The notes: generated by a model not told the origin, from the sequence alone. 64,000 bases of DNA from Marinifilum flexuosum (GCF_003610555.1 NZ_RAPQ01000008.1:1-64000); one strand, 5' to 3'. Positions 29,342-39,332 are shown, numbered from the stretch's first letter. Numbers and translations: made by a program.

Positions 29342-30379
29342 TTATTTTGATTTATCAAGTGAAAAAGTAAAACTAGTACCTTCGCCATAAGTACTACTTA
29401 CATTTATACTTTGATTGTGAGCATCAATAATATGCTTAACTATTGCTAGGCCTAGGCCCGATCCTCCCATATTTCGTGCTCTACTTTTATCTACTCGATA
29501 AAATCGTTCGAAAATACGAGGTAAATTATCCGATTCAATCCCGATACCATTGTCTCTTACTTCAATGAGCGCTTTATTATCCATACTCATCACTTCTATT
29601 GTAGTGGTACCTTTATCTTTTCCGTATTTTATCGAATTTACCATTAAATTGTTTAAAACCTGAAAGATTTCTTTCTTATCGGCGTAAACAAAATTTGGAG
29701 CATCAATACGATGCTTAAACTGTAACTTTATTCCATTTTTCTTGGCTCGCATCTCCTGCATCTCCAGCACTTCATTTATTAGGTCACTAATATTAAATCT
29801 TTCGTAAACAAGTTTAAGTTCTCCCGATTCCAATTTTGAGATGACCTCCAAATCTTTTACAATGGTGATCATCCTATTGATACTTTTTTCTGTTCTTTCG
29901 AGGTAATTCCTGTTAATGGATTTGTCTTCAAGCCCACCATCAAGTAATGTTAGTATATAACCTTGAATATTAAAAATTGGAGTTTTCAACTCGTGAGAAA
30001 CATTGCCAATAAATTCTTTTCTAAATTTCTCTTGTTTCTTAAGCTGAGCTACCAATGATCCTCTTTGTTCACTCCATTCTCTAACTTCTTTTTCAGCTTC
30101 AGCAAGTACATCCGTACTCTTCACTTTATCACTTAAATCTTTATCAATTATTTGAGTATCATGAATGGTTTTATACAACATTCGAACTTTAGAATACAAA
30201 AATCGATTTACCAACATCTTACTTAGGTTGTAAATAATCCCTCCTGATATAATGGCAAATAATATGATATAAGCCGGTTCAATTGGTAACCACAAGCCAA
30301 TAGCACAAAAAATAAGCACAAGAGCTCCGGCCAAAAGACTTACAAATACACTAACCTTTGTTGATGATATAATTTTCAT
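29342..30379 (-). CDS. phoR: PhoR-type sensor histidine kinase
   Basis: Residues: 345. Two membrane helices (about 10-30 and 33-50) with almost no periplasmic loop are followed by a linker, the phospho-acceptor motif FIGNVSHELKTPIFNIQGY (His at about 126), and the ATP-binding domain with NLMVNSIKYG, DNGIGIESDNLPRIFERFYR and GSGLGLAIVKHI. The absence of a large periplasmic sensor matches PhoR-type kinases that sense through the transporter/PhoU complex. It is divergent from the TonB-receptor gene at 31048. Confidence 0.87.
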   Translation of the reverse strand: MKIISSTKVSVFVSLLAGALVLIFCAIGLWLPIEPAYIILFAIISGGIIYNLSKMLVNRFLYSKVRMLYKTIHDTQIIDKDLSDKVKSTDVLAEAEKEVREWSEQRGSLVAQLKKQEKFRKEFIGNVSHELKTPIFNIQGYILTLLDGGLEDKSINRNYLERTEKSINRMITIVKDLEVISKLESGELKLVYERFNISDLINEVLEMQEMRAKKNGIKLQFKHRIDAPNFVYADKKEIFQVLNNLMVNSIKYGKDKGTTTIEVMSMDNKALIEVRDNGIGIESDNLPRIFERFYRVDKSRARNMGGSGLGLAIVKHIIDAHNQSINVSSTYGEGTSFTFSLDKSK

Positions 30380-30607
30380 CTGTTTATAATTTTCTTTCCG
30401 TTATCAGATGGAAGCCACAAAATCAAAATAATCATTGTCCTTTGTGTTTAATAATTATTTCAATCATGCTCGTTTCATTTCTTTTCTAAACTTACATGAA
30501 AATACAGATTTCCAAGTAATTTATTGTTATCAATTAAGCGTATAAATCACACTTTTTAATACGTAGCAAATATTTAAATAAAAGTAGGATATTTTCTGAA
30601 ATAGAAG

Positions 30608-30624
30608 TTAACTTTACGTTAATC
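30608..30624 (+). promoter_or_regulatory. Candidate Pho-box-like direct repeat (distal)
   Basis: TTAACT-TTACG-TTAATC: two TTAACA-like hexamers with an 11-bp period in the 668-bp gap between phoR and the TonB-receptor gene. Confidence 0.35.
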
Positions 30625-30871
30625 TTATTGTATCTCAGAAGCTTGATTCTTAATTTTATCTTAACATTTCTTCAATAATTCTGTCATAACAATTCAACAA
30701 ATAGAGAATAGAAAAAATCTCAAAACACAATCCAATTTTTCACTAGGAATTATAAAATTGCCTTTGTGTAATATTTCCGTAACCTTTCCTTTACATGTTT
30801 GTAATTTACATCACTTTATAATTGACTTTCAGCTTATTTAAAAGGTAATTAAATAGAATAGTACGTCCGTT

Positions 30872-30930
30872 TTAACTTTCTTTTCACACTCTATTTACAT
30901 TTGACAAATGTCTTTAACCTCCTATTAACA
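30872..30930 (+). promoter_or_regulatory. Cluster of TTAACA-like repeats with 11-bp period upstream of the TonB receptor
   Basis: TTAACT, TTCACA and TTTACA start at 30872, 30883 and 30894, exactly 11 bp apart. A second pair, TTAACC and TTAACA, starts at 30914 and 30925, again 11 bp apart. This is the architecture of PhoP/PhoB-type binding sites (direct repeats read on one face of the helix). It lies about 120-175 bp before the receptor start and next to the phoRB operon. Confidence 0.45.
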
Positions 30931-31047
30931 AAGCGAGCTTCTTTGATAATTTTTATTTAAAACCAGCTTATTATTCTGCTCATATATCATTCCTAACATC
31001 GCAATGTGATTTGAAAGTAAAAATCGTATTGACTTATTAAGGAAAAA

Positions 31048-33816
31048 ATGACAAAACAAGTATTATTAGTTTTATTACTAACTCTTTCTTCATTTGGTTT
31101 ATATGCGCAAAAGGGAAGCATTACAGGAAATGTGAAGGATGGAAAAACCGGTGAAGCATTAATTGGAGCTTCGGTTTTCGTTGATGGAACTACATTAGGA
31201 ACAGTAACCGATTTTGATGGTAATTATACCATTCCTAATGTTCCTGTTGGAACAGTAACAGTAAAATGTTCTTTTATTTCTTACGAAACCTCTTCAAAAG
31301 AAAATATCACCGTAAGCGAGGGAAATTCGCAAAGTGTTGATTTTGTTTTGGGAGAATCAACCATTGCTCTTGAAGATGTAAAAGTAGTTGCCAAAGCAAA
31401 CCGAGAATCGGAAGTAGTTCTTTTATTGGATCAGAAAAAATCTATCGGCATCAAACAATCAATCGGTGCTCAAGAATTGGCTGCGCAAGGAGTATCCGAT
31501 GCAGCAGCTGCAGCCTCAAAAATTTCAGGTGTTACCAAAAACGAAGGAACTGGAGATGTATATGTAAGAGGATTGGGTGACAGATATCTTTCAACAACCA
31601 TGAATGGATTACCAATTCCATCGGATGATGTTGACAAAAAGAATATCGATTTGAATTTATTCTCAACTGATATCATCAAAAATATCACAATCAACAAAAC
31701 TGCTTCTGCAGACAAATATGCAGATCTGACTTCAGGTAATGTTGATATTGTATCGAAAACTTTAAGCGAAAAAATTAGCATTGGTCTATCGGCTAAAACA
31801 AACACCAATGTTTTAAAAAGTGGCGTTTTTGATAATTTCAGAGCAACTCAAAATAACAATGATGTTACTCTGGGTTTTTATGATCGTGCGTTTAATACGG
31901 TTGACGCAATTAGAAACCAAAGTTGGAACACCACCAAAAGAGATTTCCCACTTGGCTACGAGTTTTCTGTTTTAGCAGGAAAGAAAGTAAAGTTGTTCCA
32001 AAAAGATTTATCAATATTCGCTACTCTTTCTCATGAGAACGAATCAAAATACTCTGATGGTATCTTTAAAAAATATCGTTCGAATGTATTGGATGAATCA
32101 TTTAACGATACAGAAGAATTCACTACTGAATACAGTTCAACGGGTTTATTAAACCTTGCCTATGATTTAAATGAAAATCATAACATCAATTTTAACTCCG
32201 TTTGGGTAAAAAAGACAAATGATGAGTTGTATGAGTCGGGACGTAATGGCGAAGGATATGTATTTGACCAGGATCCACAGGAAGATGGAGCTTTTGTAAG
32301 AGATCAGAATTTAAAAGAAACCACTTTATGGGTTAATCAATTGCTTGGCTCTCATAAATTGACTGAAAAAAATAAATTACAATGGGCTGCAGCTTACAAT
32401 ACAGTAAAGGCTGAGGAACCAAACAGAATTCGTAACGAGGTAAACATTTTGGATGAAAATACGGTACAGTTTGCTCACGTAGGTGATTTCCAACAAAGAA
32501 AATCTCAACAAAATATTGATGATAAAGAGATCAATGGATATGTAAAAAACGAGTACCAATTCCTTAATCAGGATGATCAAAAATTGAAACTTACCCTAGG
32601 TGGTGATTTTAGAAATAAAGAAAGAGATTTTAACTCTTTATCTATTGGAGTAAGGGCAAAAGGTGTTCAAGTAACTTCAATTGATAATTTGAATGAAGCA
32701 TTGGTAAATGGAAATCTATATGCTGTTAATAGACTAATTATTAGAAATAGAAAACCTGACTTGTATAATGCAACACTTAATGTGTATGCAGGATATTTAA
32801 ATACAGGATTCCAATACAAAAAATTATCGGGTAATGTTGGTGTACGTTACGAGCAAGATAAAATTGAAGTAGATTGGGATGTTGCCAATTACATAGATCG
32901 TGAAACAGGAATACCAAGAATTGGAAGTCTATCAAACGACTACAATTACGTTCTACCTTCGTTTAATTTAAAATATCAATTAACCGATAAGAGTGCATTG
33001 CGTTTGGCTGCAAGTAAAACCATTACACTTCCGGAATTTAAAGAGTTGGCTCCTTTCGAATATGTAACTCCAACCGGTAGAGTGATAGCAGGTAATCCTG
33101 ATTTAAAGAATTCTGAAAACTACAATGTAGACTTAAAATGGGAAATGTTCCCAACTGCAAAACAATTGATATCAGCTTCTGCTTTTTACAAGCAAATCAA
33201 TGATCCAATTAACCTTGCACAAACAAGAGGATCATCAGGAAACTTTAAATATGATAATACAGGTAAACAGGCCGACGTTTATGGTATCGAATTGGAAACC
33301 AGATTTGCTTTAATTAAAGCTGAAACTACCGAAATGCCAGAATTAAATGTGATTCTGAACGCTACAAAAATGTGGTTCGAACAAGATCTTTTGGAAGATT
33401 TCCAATACAATAACAAAACCAAAACCGATCTACAGGGAGCTTCGGACCTTATCTTAAACGGTACTTTAAGTTTCTCAAACAAAAAAGAAAAGGAATTTAA
33501 AGCCGCACTTACAGGAAACTATTCATCAGATAAGATTTATGCACTAGGTGCACCAGAAGACAAACAAAATTCTGCAACACTTTTCAACGAAGCAATCATT
33601 GAAAAAGGATTTATCACGGTTGACATGGTAGTAAGTAAAAAATTATCTGACCGATTCTCTCTTAAACTAACCGGTAAAAACCTGTTGAATCCGAAAATTG
33701 AACAATCGCAAGAAATTAAAAAGTTGGGATCCGGAGAGATTACCGACGAGATTGTAAAATCTTATAAAAAAGGCATAAGCATAAGCTTAGGTCTGAAAAT
33801 TAACTTGAATAAGTAA
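31048..33816 (+). CDS. TonB-dependent outer-membrane receptor
   Basis: This 922-residue receptor has a signal peptide (ending GLYAQ), an N-terminal carboxypeptidase-regulatory-like domain (about 22-105), a plug domain (about 115-230; SIGAQELAAQGVSDAAAAASKI, VYVRGLGDRYLSTTMNGLPI) and a long beta barrel. No SusD-like gene follows; instead the partner is the lipoprotein at 33854. The Pho-box-like repeats upstream and the adjacent phoRB genes suggest induction under phosphate limitation and a phosphorus-containing ligand, but the ligand is not shown by the sequence. Confidence 0.92.
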   Translation: MTKQVLLVLLLTLSSFGLYAQKGSITGNVKDGKTGEALIGASVFVDGTTLGTVTDFDGNYTIPNVPVGTVTVKCSFISYETSSKENITVSEGNSQSVDFVLGESTIALEDVKVVAKANRESEVVLLLDQKKSIGIKQSIGAQELAAQGVSDAAAAASKISGVTKNEGTGDVYVRGLGDRYLSTTMNGLPIPSDDVDKKNIDLNLFSTDIIKNITINKTASADKYADLTSGNVDIVSKTLSEKISIGLSAKTNTNVLKSGVFDNFRATQNNNDVTLGFYDRAFNTVDAIRNQSWNTTKRDFPLGYEFSVLAGKKVKLFQKDLSIFATLSHENESKYSDGIFKKYRSNVLDESFNDTEEFTTEYSSTGLLNLAYDLNENHNINFNSVWVKKTNDELYESGRNGEGYVFDQDPQEDGAFVRDQNLKETTLWVNQLLGSHKLTEKNKLQWAAAYNTVKAEEPNRIRNEVNILDENTVQFAHVGDFQQRKSQQNIDDKEINGYVKNEYQFLNQDDQKLKLTLGGDFRNKERDFNSLSIGVRAKGVQVTSIDNLNEALVNGNLYAVNRLIIRNRKPDLYNATLNVYAGYLNTGFQYKKLSGNVGVRYEQDKIEVDWDVANYIDRETGIPRIGSLSNDYNYVLPSFNLKYQLTDKSALRLAASKTITLPEFKELAPFEYVTPTGRVIAGNPDLKNSENYNVDLKWEMFPTAKQLISASAFYKQINDPINLAQTRGSSGNFKYDNTGKQADVYGIELETRFALIKAETTEMPELNVILNATKMWFEQDLLEDFQYNNKTKTDLQGASDLILNGTLSFSNKKEKEFKAALTGNYSSDKIYALGAPEDKQNSATLFNEAIIEKGFITVDMVVSKKLSDRFSLKLTGKNLLNPKIEQSQEIKKLGSGEITDEIVKSYKKGISISLGLKINLNK

Positions 33817-33853
33817 TTACTAAATAACTTTTTATATCCAAAATTGAAACAAA

Positions 33854-35866
33854 ATGAAAAAGTTGACTATTAAAATCTTAGGTCTATTAATCTTGGCAAT
33901 GCCAATTTTATCAAGTTGTTCTGACAGTGATGATCCGATTATTCCTGTTGATCCAGTATTGGAAGCATTGGCAAACGGTGAATTAGCAGGTAAACTACCA
34001 GAAAGTGTAACTTTAACTGCTGCTAGATATAACTTAACTGGTGCTTTCACTGTTCCTGAAGGAGTAACTTTAACTATCCCGGCAGGAACTCAAATTATTG
34101 CTGACGCTGCTGGTACCGAAGTGTTTATTGGAGTATTAATGGGTGGTAAAATTAATATCAACGGTACTTCTTCTAACCCTGTTATAATGTCATCTGAAAA
34201 TGGTAACCCAGGTGATTGGGGTGGATTAACCATTTGTGGTAAAGCTACTACTACTGCAGGTGCTAACGCTGAAGCAGAAGTTGGTGGATTTATTTATGGT
34301 GGAAATAATGACGCTGATAATTCAGGTTCTATCAACTATTTAGTAATTAAAGGAACTGGTGCACAAATCAATCCTGAGTCGCAATACAATGGTGTTTCCT
34401 TCTATGCTGTTGGTTCTGCTACTACTGTAAAAAATGTTGCAGTAATTAATGGTTCTGATGATGGTGTTGAGTTCTTTGGTGGAACTGTTTCTGTTGAGAA
34501 CTTGTTCTTGCAAAACAACGAAGATGATGCTATCGACTGGACTGAAGGTTGGAATGGAACCGTTAAGAATGCATACGTTGAGCATACTATCGAAGGTTTC
34601 TCAACAGTGGTTGAAGCTGACAAAGACAATAAAAATCCTAAAATTGAAAACTTAACTGCGGTTTCTACAGTTGGTGGTACTGCTTTACAGTTTAAAAAAC
34701 AATCAGGTGCAACCATTACAGGTTTATCTTTAACTGGTTATACTACTATTCTTGATATGAAAGATGATGGTCCTCTTTCAAATGTAATTATTGAAGGTGT
34801 TGAAGCTGACGGACTAAAAAGTTATGCAGGTGCTGCTACTGTTGATGTTAGTGGATGGGATTGGACAGATGCTACTCCTGTTGATGGTGTAAATGCATTG
34901 GTAGATGGTGGTACTTTAAATGGTCTACTTTCATCTTCAGCTACACTTAATGCAGATACTGAATACAAACTTACAGGATCTTTCATTATTGGTGATGGTG
35001 CTACTTTAACCATTCCGGCAGGTACTAAAATTATTGCTGATGCGGCAGGAACAGAAGTTTATATTGCTGTTTTGATGGGTGGTAAAATCAACATTAACGG
35101 TACTACTGATAATCCAGTTGTGATTTCATCTGCTGATGCAAATCCTGGTGATTGGGGTGGATTAACCATTTGTGGTAAAGCTACTACAACTGCTGGCGAA
35201 AATGCTGAAGCAGAAGTTGGTGGTTTCATTTACGGTGGTACTACTGATAACGATAACTCAGGTACTATCAACTACCTTGTAATTAAAGGAACTGGTGCTC
35301 AAATTAACTCTGAGTCGCAATACAATGGTGTCTCTTTATACGCAGTAGGTTCTGAAACTACTATCGAAAATGTAGCTGTAATTAATGGTGCCGATGATGG
35401 TATCGAGTTCTTTGGCGGAACTGTTTCGGCTAGCAACCTTTACCTGGAAAACAACGAAGATGATTCAGTAGACTGGACTGAAGGATGGAACGGAAAAGTA
35501 ACTAACGCTTACATTTCTCATACCATTGAAGGATTTTCAACTGTATTCGAAGGTGATAAAGTAAACAACAATCCACAATTCGAAAACATTACTGCTATCT
35601 CTACAGTTGGTGGTACAGCTCTTCAATTCAAAAAGCAATCAGGTGGATCAATCACAGGATTATACCTTGAAGGTTATGATGTTGATTTGGATATGAAAGA
35701 TGAAGCTTCTGAAAACGAAAATGTAAACAATGTTCAAATTAACGGAGCTAATCCTGATGTAACATTGGTTTCAGGTTCTACTGAAAGAAAGTACACTTTA
35801 AATGCAGGTAAAGATGCTGCGAAAGTAGATATTTCCGCTTGGACTTGGAGAGAAGCTGGTTTGTAA
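33854..35866 (+). CDS. Surface lipoprotein with two tandem beta-helix-like halves
   Basis: This 670-residue lipoprotein (lipobox ILSSCSDS) contains two copies, 312 residues apart, of a module of about 300 residues. Each has LTIPAGT-x-IIADAAGTEV, GDWGGLTICGKATTTAG, INYLVIKGTGAQIN, NNEDD-x-x-DWTEGWNG and STVGGTALQFKKQSG, and the Gly/Asn-rich ladder suggests a right-handed beta helix. Nucleotide identity between copies is also high in these blocks. It follows the TonB-dependent receptor by 37 bp and is probably its surface partner. Its biochemical role is unknown. Confidence 0.85.
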   Translation: MKKLTIKILGLLILAMPILSSCSDSDDPIIPVDPVLEALANGELAGKLPESVTLTAARYNLTGAFTVPEGVTLTIPAGTQIIADAAGTEVFIGVLMGGKININGTSSNPVIMSSENGNPGDWGGLTICGKATTTAGANAEAEVGGFIYGGNNDADNSGSINYLVIKGTGAQINPESQYNGVSFYAVGSATTVKNVAVINGSDDGVEFFGGTVSVENLFLQNNEDDAIDWTEGWNGTVKNAYVEHTIEGFSTVVEADKDNKNPKIENLTAVSTVGGTALQFKKQSGATITGLSLTGYTTILDMKDDGPLSNVIIEGVEADGLKSYAGAATVDVSGWDWTDATPVDGVNALVDGGTLNGLLSSSATLNADTEYKLTGSFIIGDGATLTIPAGTKIIADAAGTEVYIAVLMGGKININGTTDNPVVISSADANPGDWGGLTICGKATTTAGENAEAEVGGFIYGGTTDNDNSGTINYLVIKGTGAQINSESQYNGVSLYAVGSETTIENVAVINGADDGIEFFGGTVSASNLYLENNEDDSVDWTEGWNGKVTNAYISHTIEGFSTVFEGDKVNNNPQFENITAISTVGGTALQFKKQSGGSITGLYLEGYDVDLDMKDEASENENVNNVQINGANPDVTLVSGSTERKYTLNAGKDAAKVDISAWTWREAGL

Positions 35867-35890
35867 TCAGAATTCACAATAATATAAATG

Positions 35891-35919
35891 AAGCAGACTC
35901 AAATGGGTCTGCTTTTTTG
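35891..35919 (+). terminator. Terminator of the receptor-lipoprotein operon
   Basis: AAGCAGACTC, a 4-nt loop and GGGTCTGCTT (one G-U pair) are followed by Ts, 25 bp after the stop. Confidence 0.85.
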
Positions 35920-36139
35920 ATACAAAAAAATTGACTCAGTATAATTTAGTAGTAGGTAGTACTCAAAATTATGGTTAGTCAGTAATGAAAAGTATTTGTA
36001 ATCTACTTGGTTTGTGCGGAATTTGTGGGCATTGGAAGGACAAGCTTCTTATCCGCAGAAAACATTTAGAGAGACGGGGAAGCTTCGAAGAATTGAGAAG
36101 ATCACCCCGCCGAAGTTAATATTTTCAAGTAGAAGCAGT

Positions 36140-36215
36140 TTGGGCTTACACGCCCTAGATTTTTTGCTTACTTTTTGATCGATGCAAAAAGTAAGAGCCA
36201 TGCGGCTTGAGCAAA
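36140..36215. repeat. Possible dispersed repeat with an 11-bp inverted repeat
   Basis: CTTACTTTTTG and CAAAAAGTAAG flank a short ATCGAT-centred loop, preceded by GGGCTTACACGCCCTAG. The flanking 35930-36330 contains no gene. The block looks like an intergenic repeat element rather than a terminator, because no transcript ends here. Confidence 0.4.
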
Positions 36216-36350
36216 GTTAAACGATAGAATTATTAATAATTTAGTAATTGACTTAATCACCCATTTATCCCAAATAAAATCTATTTATTTAACCATCTAT
36301 TATTACACAAATTCCCCATTTTACTAATGCTCTAGCTCACAAATAGGGGG

Positions 36351-36665
36351 TTCGGACGAAATTCCGAGGGGTATATGTGTAACACATATAAGGCTCGGAC
36401 GAAAATACACGCCCATTTTATAATTATAAAATCAGCTCGGATGAAAATCCGAAGGGGGTATGTGCAACACAAAGGGGCTTGGATGAAAATACACGCCCAT
36501 TTTATAATTTTAAAATCGCCTCGGATAAAAATCCAAAGGGGGTATGTGTAACACACAGGGGGTGCGGACGAAAATACATGCCCATTTCATACTCTGAAAA
36601 TGTGCTCGGACGAAAATCCAAAGGCATTGTTGAATCACAAAATATACATGGATAAAAATCCGAAT
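36351..36665. repeat. Tandem repeat array, 85-bp unit made of two 42-43-bp half units
   Basis: The motif CGGAYGAAAATCC recurs at 36353, 36438, 36522 and 36607 (spacing 85, 84, 85 bp), ending with a half copy near 36650. Each unit contains a second CGGACGAAAATACACGCCCAT half. Typical parts are GGGGGTATGTGTAACACA and CCCATTTTATAAT. Copies are diverged, and the array abuts the 3' end of the rhodanese gene. A minus-strand open frame across it (36332-36556) is a by-product of the repeat. Confidence 0.75.
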
Positions 36666-36666
36666 A

Positions 36667-37059
36667 CTATTTCACAATTTCCAGTTTTAGTTCTTTCCAA
36701 TAATCCAATCCATCCTCCAAAGAACAAACCTTAATCTTAAATTTTTCAAATAGCATTTTGCCTGCAGCTATACTTCTCTCACCATATTTGCAGTAAAGTA
36801 AATAGGTCTTCCTCTCTCCCAACGAATCGATAATATGATACAATTTGTCTGATGATTCAGCTAATATGGCACCATCAATATGTCCCTTTTTAAAATCTTT
36901 TTTTAATCGAACATCAATTACTACGGCTTGCGGATTTAACTTGGCAACCCTTAAAAATTGCTTTGGACTTAATACCTGAACCGTATCAACTTGTGCAAAT
37001 GCATTCTGATTTACAATTAGTGCAAAAAATACGATCAGTGCTATCTTCAAATATTTCAT
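36667..37059 (-). CDS. Exported rhodanese-like domain protein
   Basis: The 130-residue protein has a signal peptide (ending NAFAQ) and one rhodanese domain: VVIDVRLKKDFKKGHIDGAI and the active-site loop LLYCKYGERS with a Cys at about residue 97. It could move sulfur or handle persulfide in the periplasm. The gene lies 12 bp after hemW on the same strand and is probably cotranscribed with it. Confidence 0.87.
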   Translation of the reverse strand: MKYLKIALIVFFALIVNQNAFAQVDTVQVLSPKQFLRVAKLNPQAVVIDVRLKKDFKKGHIDGAILAESSDKLYHIIDSLGERKTYLLYCKYGERSIAAGKMLFEKFKIKVCSLEDGLDYWKELKLEIVK

Positions 37060-37070
37060 TTACTTGTTCG

Positions 37071-38207
37071 TTAATCTTCTTCTATATAAAAAAAATCCGA
37101 CATGATATCATTGGAAATAAACACACCTTCGTCGCTTAATATTAAAGCATTATTCTCCTTACGAATGTGTTTTGATTGGATATATTTAGCTGCTTTTTTT
37201 TCACAATGTCGATACAAATCATCTCCAAATTGCTCTTTCACCAAACTCAAATCCAATCCCCAATAGGTTCGAAGCGAGGTAAGAATTAAATCATTAAATC
37301 GATCAAAGAAATTTAAATCTTCCTTCTCCGAAAATTCTCCTCCTTCTTGAACGGCTTTCATGTACTTATAATTGTGTGCAATGTTCCATTCTCTTTCGTT
37401 TAAGTTGTAAGAATGTGCCGAAGGTCCTATTCCAAGATATTGCTTTTGTTTCCAATAACTCGAATTGTGTTTTGATATGTATCCATCTCTACAAAAATTA
37501 GAGATCTCATAATGAGTAAAACCATTTTGGCGAGCCGAATCAATCAAATATTTAAACTGATTAAAACTCTCCTCTTCTTCTAATTCAACCAACTGACCTT
37601 TCTCCAATTTTTTTGAAAAAACCGTATTCGGATCAAACATTAAATGATAAGAAGAGATGTGCTGGATATCTAAATCATAAACCAAATCAAGATTCTCAAC
37701 CCATTTCTCCATACTTAAGCCAGGTACTCCATAAATCTGGTCTACCGAGATATTATCAAAACCATAATCCTGTGCCCTTTTTATGGTATCGTAAGCTTCC
37801 TTGCCCGTATGTCGGCGGTTCATTAATATTAAATCTTCATCGTGGAATGATTGTATTCCAACACTTAATCGATTCACCGAAGATTTGCCAAGTTGCTCAA
37901 GGTATTTCTTTTTTAAATCATCAGGATTGGCTTCGAGAGTAATTTCAGCATCCGCATCAATGTTCCAGTATTTCGAACACTCATCAATTAGCATTTGTAT
38001 TTGATCTGGTTGATATACCGAAGGTGTTCCCCCACCAAAATATATGGTTGAAACAGATTTTTGATCCAGATAATCCTTTCTTAATTCCAACTCCTTTTTA
38101 AAGCATTCCAGCATATCATTAGTAGATTGCAACGAAATACTTTTGTGAAAAGCACAATAGTGACAAAGCTGTTTGCAAAAAGGGATATGAAAATAAATTC
38201 CTGACAT
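37071..38207 (-). CDS. hemW: HemW-like radical SAM protein (heme chaperone family)
   Basis: The 378-residue protein has a [4Fe-4S] motif C-K-Q-L-C-H-Y-C at about 11-18, the SAM-binding GGGTPS, ITLEANPDDL and the HemW-type SVGIQSFHDEDL, with the C-terminal wing region of the family. It is often misannotated as oxygen-independent coproporphyrinogen oxidase; the N-terminal form IYFHIPFC and the length favour HemW, a heme-trafficking protein. Followed by a rhodanese gene. Confidence 0.9.
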   Translation of the reverse strand: MSGIYFHIPFCKQLCHYCAFHKSISLQSTNDMLECFKKELELRKDYLDQKSVSTIYFGGGTPSVYQPDQIQMLIDECSKYWNIDADAEITLEANPDDLKKKYLEQLGKSSVNRLSVGIQSFHDEDLILMNRRHTGKEAYDTIKRAQDYGFDNISVDQIYGVPGLSMEKWVENLDLVYDLDIQHISSYHLMFDPNTVFSKKLEKGQLVELEEEESFNQFKYLIDSARQNGFTHYEISNFCRDGYISKHNSSYWKQKQYLGIGPSAHSYNLNEREWNIAHNYKYMKAVQEGGEFSEKEDLNFFDRFNDLILTSLRTYWGLDLSLVKEQFGDDLYRHCEKKAAKYIQSKHIRKENNALILSDEGVFISNDIMSDFFYIEED

Positions 38208-38508
38208 ATTGAATTAAATTTCTTGCAAGGTAGAAGCAATTCTTTTATTTTCCATGTCTGATTTTAATTTATACCATTTAAATATCAAAGTGAGTTTTAA
38301 GTGAAATTTTAAATTGAAATGCCGATATATAATTAGTGAGGCATTTGGAGTAAAACGAACAAATGGCGCATACTAATTAATAATTGGTATAGACGAACTT
38401 CTGTGTATAATATCATATCTTAATGACACGAATTTTATTTTTATGCAACACTTTGTAATACTCTAACGTCTTTAATACAGAGAACAAAAAACATAAACCT
38501 ATTGAGCT

Positions 38509-39228
38509 ATGAAAGGATATAAAAAAATAATTTCACCGATTTTAATTTTATTAATTAGTGTTGCCACTGCTTTACCAACTTTTGCCGATGGTATTAGAGG
38601 AAATGGCAATGTAAAATCGGAACAAAGAGAAGTTGGCAATTTTGAAACCATTAAGGTGAACGGAGCTTTCACAATTTACTTATCGCAAGATGATGATTAC
38701 AGCTTAAAAGTTGTTGCCGACGAAAATTTATTGGATGTTATTACCAGTAAAATGAAAGGTGATGTTTTGTACATTACTACTGAAAAGAGCATTTACAAAT
38801 CAACAGAATTAAAACTTTATATTGGTTTTAAACATTTAAGCGAAATAAAAGCCAACGGTGCAATTTCTCTAAAATCCGATCAGGTTTTGAGATTCGACGA
38901 ATTGGAAATTGAAATTAATGGAGCATCATCTGCCGATTTAGAATTAACTGCAAACTGTTTAAGTATCGACAATAGTGGTGCATCAACCATAAAACTTGCT
39001 GGTAAATCAGAAGAAATTGACATTGATATTTCTGGAGCTGGTAGTGTGAATGCAATTAATATGAAAGCACTAAAAGGAACCATTGATATTAGCGGTGTTG
39101 GTAGCGGAAAAGTTCATGTATTGGAAGAATTGAGAGTAAGTATCTCGGGAATTGGTTCAGTAAAATACAAAGGAGATCCTAAAGTTACCAGCGATATTTC
39201 ATTCCTTGGAAGCTTGAAGAAATATTAG
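38509..39228 (+). CDS. Exported head-GIN domain (DUF2807) protein
   Basis: This 239-residue protein has a signal peptide (ending LPTFA) and a repetitive beta-helical domain: RGNGNVKSEQREVGNFETIKVNGAFTIYLSQ and later G-A-S/G-S-x-S steps such as NGASSADLELTANCLSIDNSG and ISGAGSVNAINMK. It carries the head-GIN signature typical of Bacteroidota. Probably an auto-transporter-like or surface adhesin-type module, but function is not established. Ends in a strong terminator. Confidence 0.87.
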   Translation: MKGYKKIISPILILLISVATALPTFADGIRGNGNVKSEQREVGNFETIKVNGAFTIYLSQDDDYSLKVVADENLLDVITSKMKGDVLYITTEKSIYKSTELKLYIGFKHLSEIKANGAISLKSDQVLRFDELEIEINGASSADLELTANCLSIDNSGASTIKLAGKSEEIDIDISGAGSVNAINMKALKGTIDISGVGSGKVHVLEELRVSISGIGSVKYKGDPKVTSDISFLGSLKKY

Positions 39229-39253
39229 ATCTAAGTATGATATCTATATAAAT

Positions 39254-39285
39254 AAAAAAGCTCTGCATGTTTGCAGAGCTTTTTT
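39254..39285 (+). terminator. Strong intrinsic terminator
   Basis: AAAAAGCTCTGCA, a 4-nt loop and the complementary TGCAGAGCTTTTT. It also faces the converging gene ending at 39333. Confidence 0.9.
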
Positions 39286-39332
39286 ATTTATTTGCATTGC
39301 AGAGGCGGCATTTAGCCGTCTTTACTTTAAAA

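Noticed and set aside
36332-36556. 74-codon frame with repeated peptide
   Set aside because: It lies in the 85-bp repeat array and the repetition comes from the DNA repeat; no start context or family.
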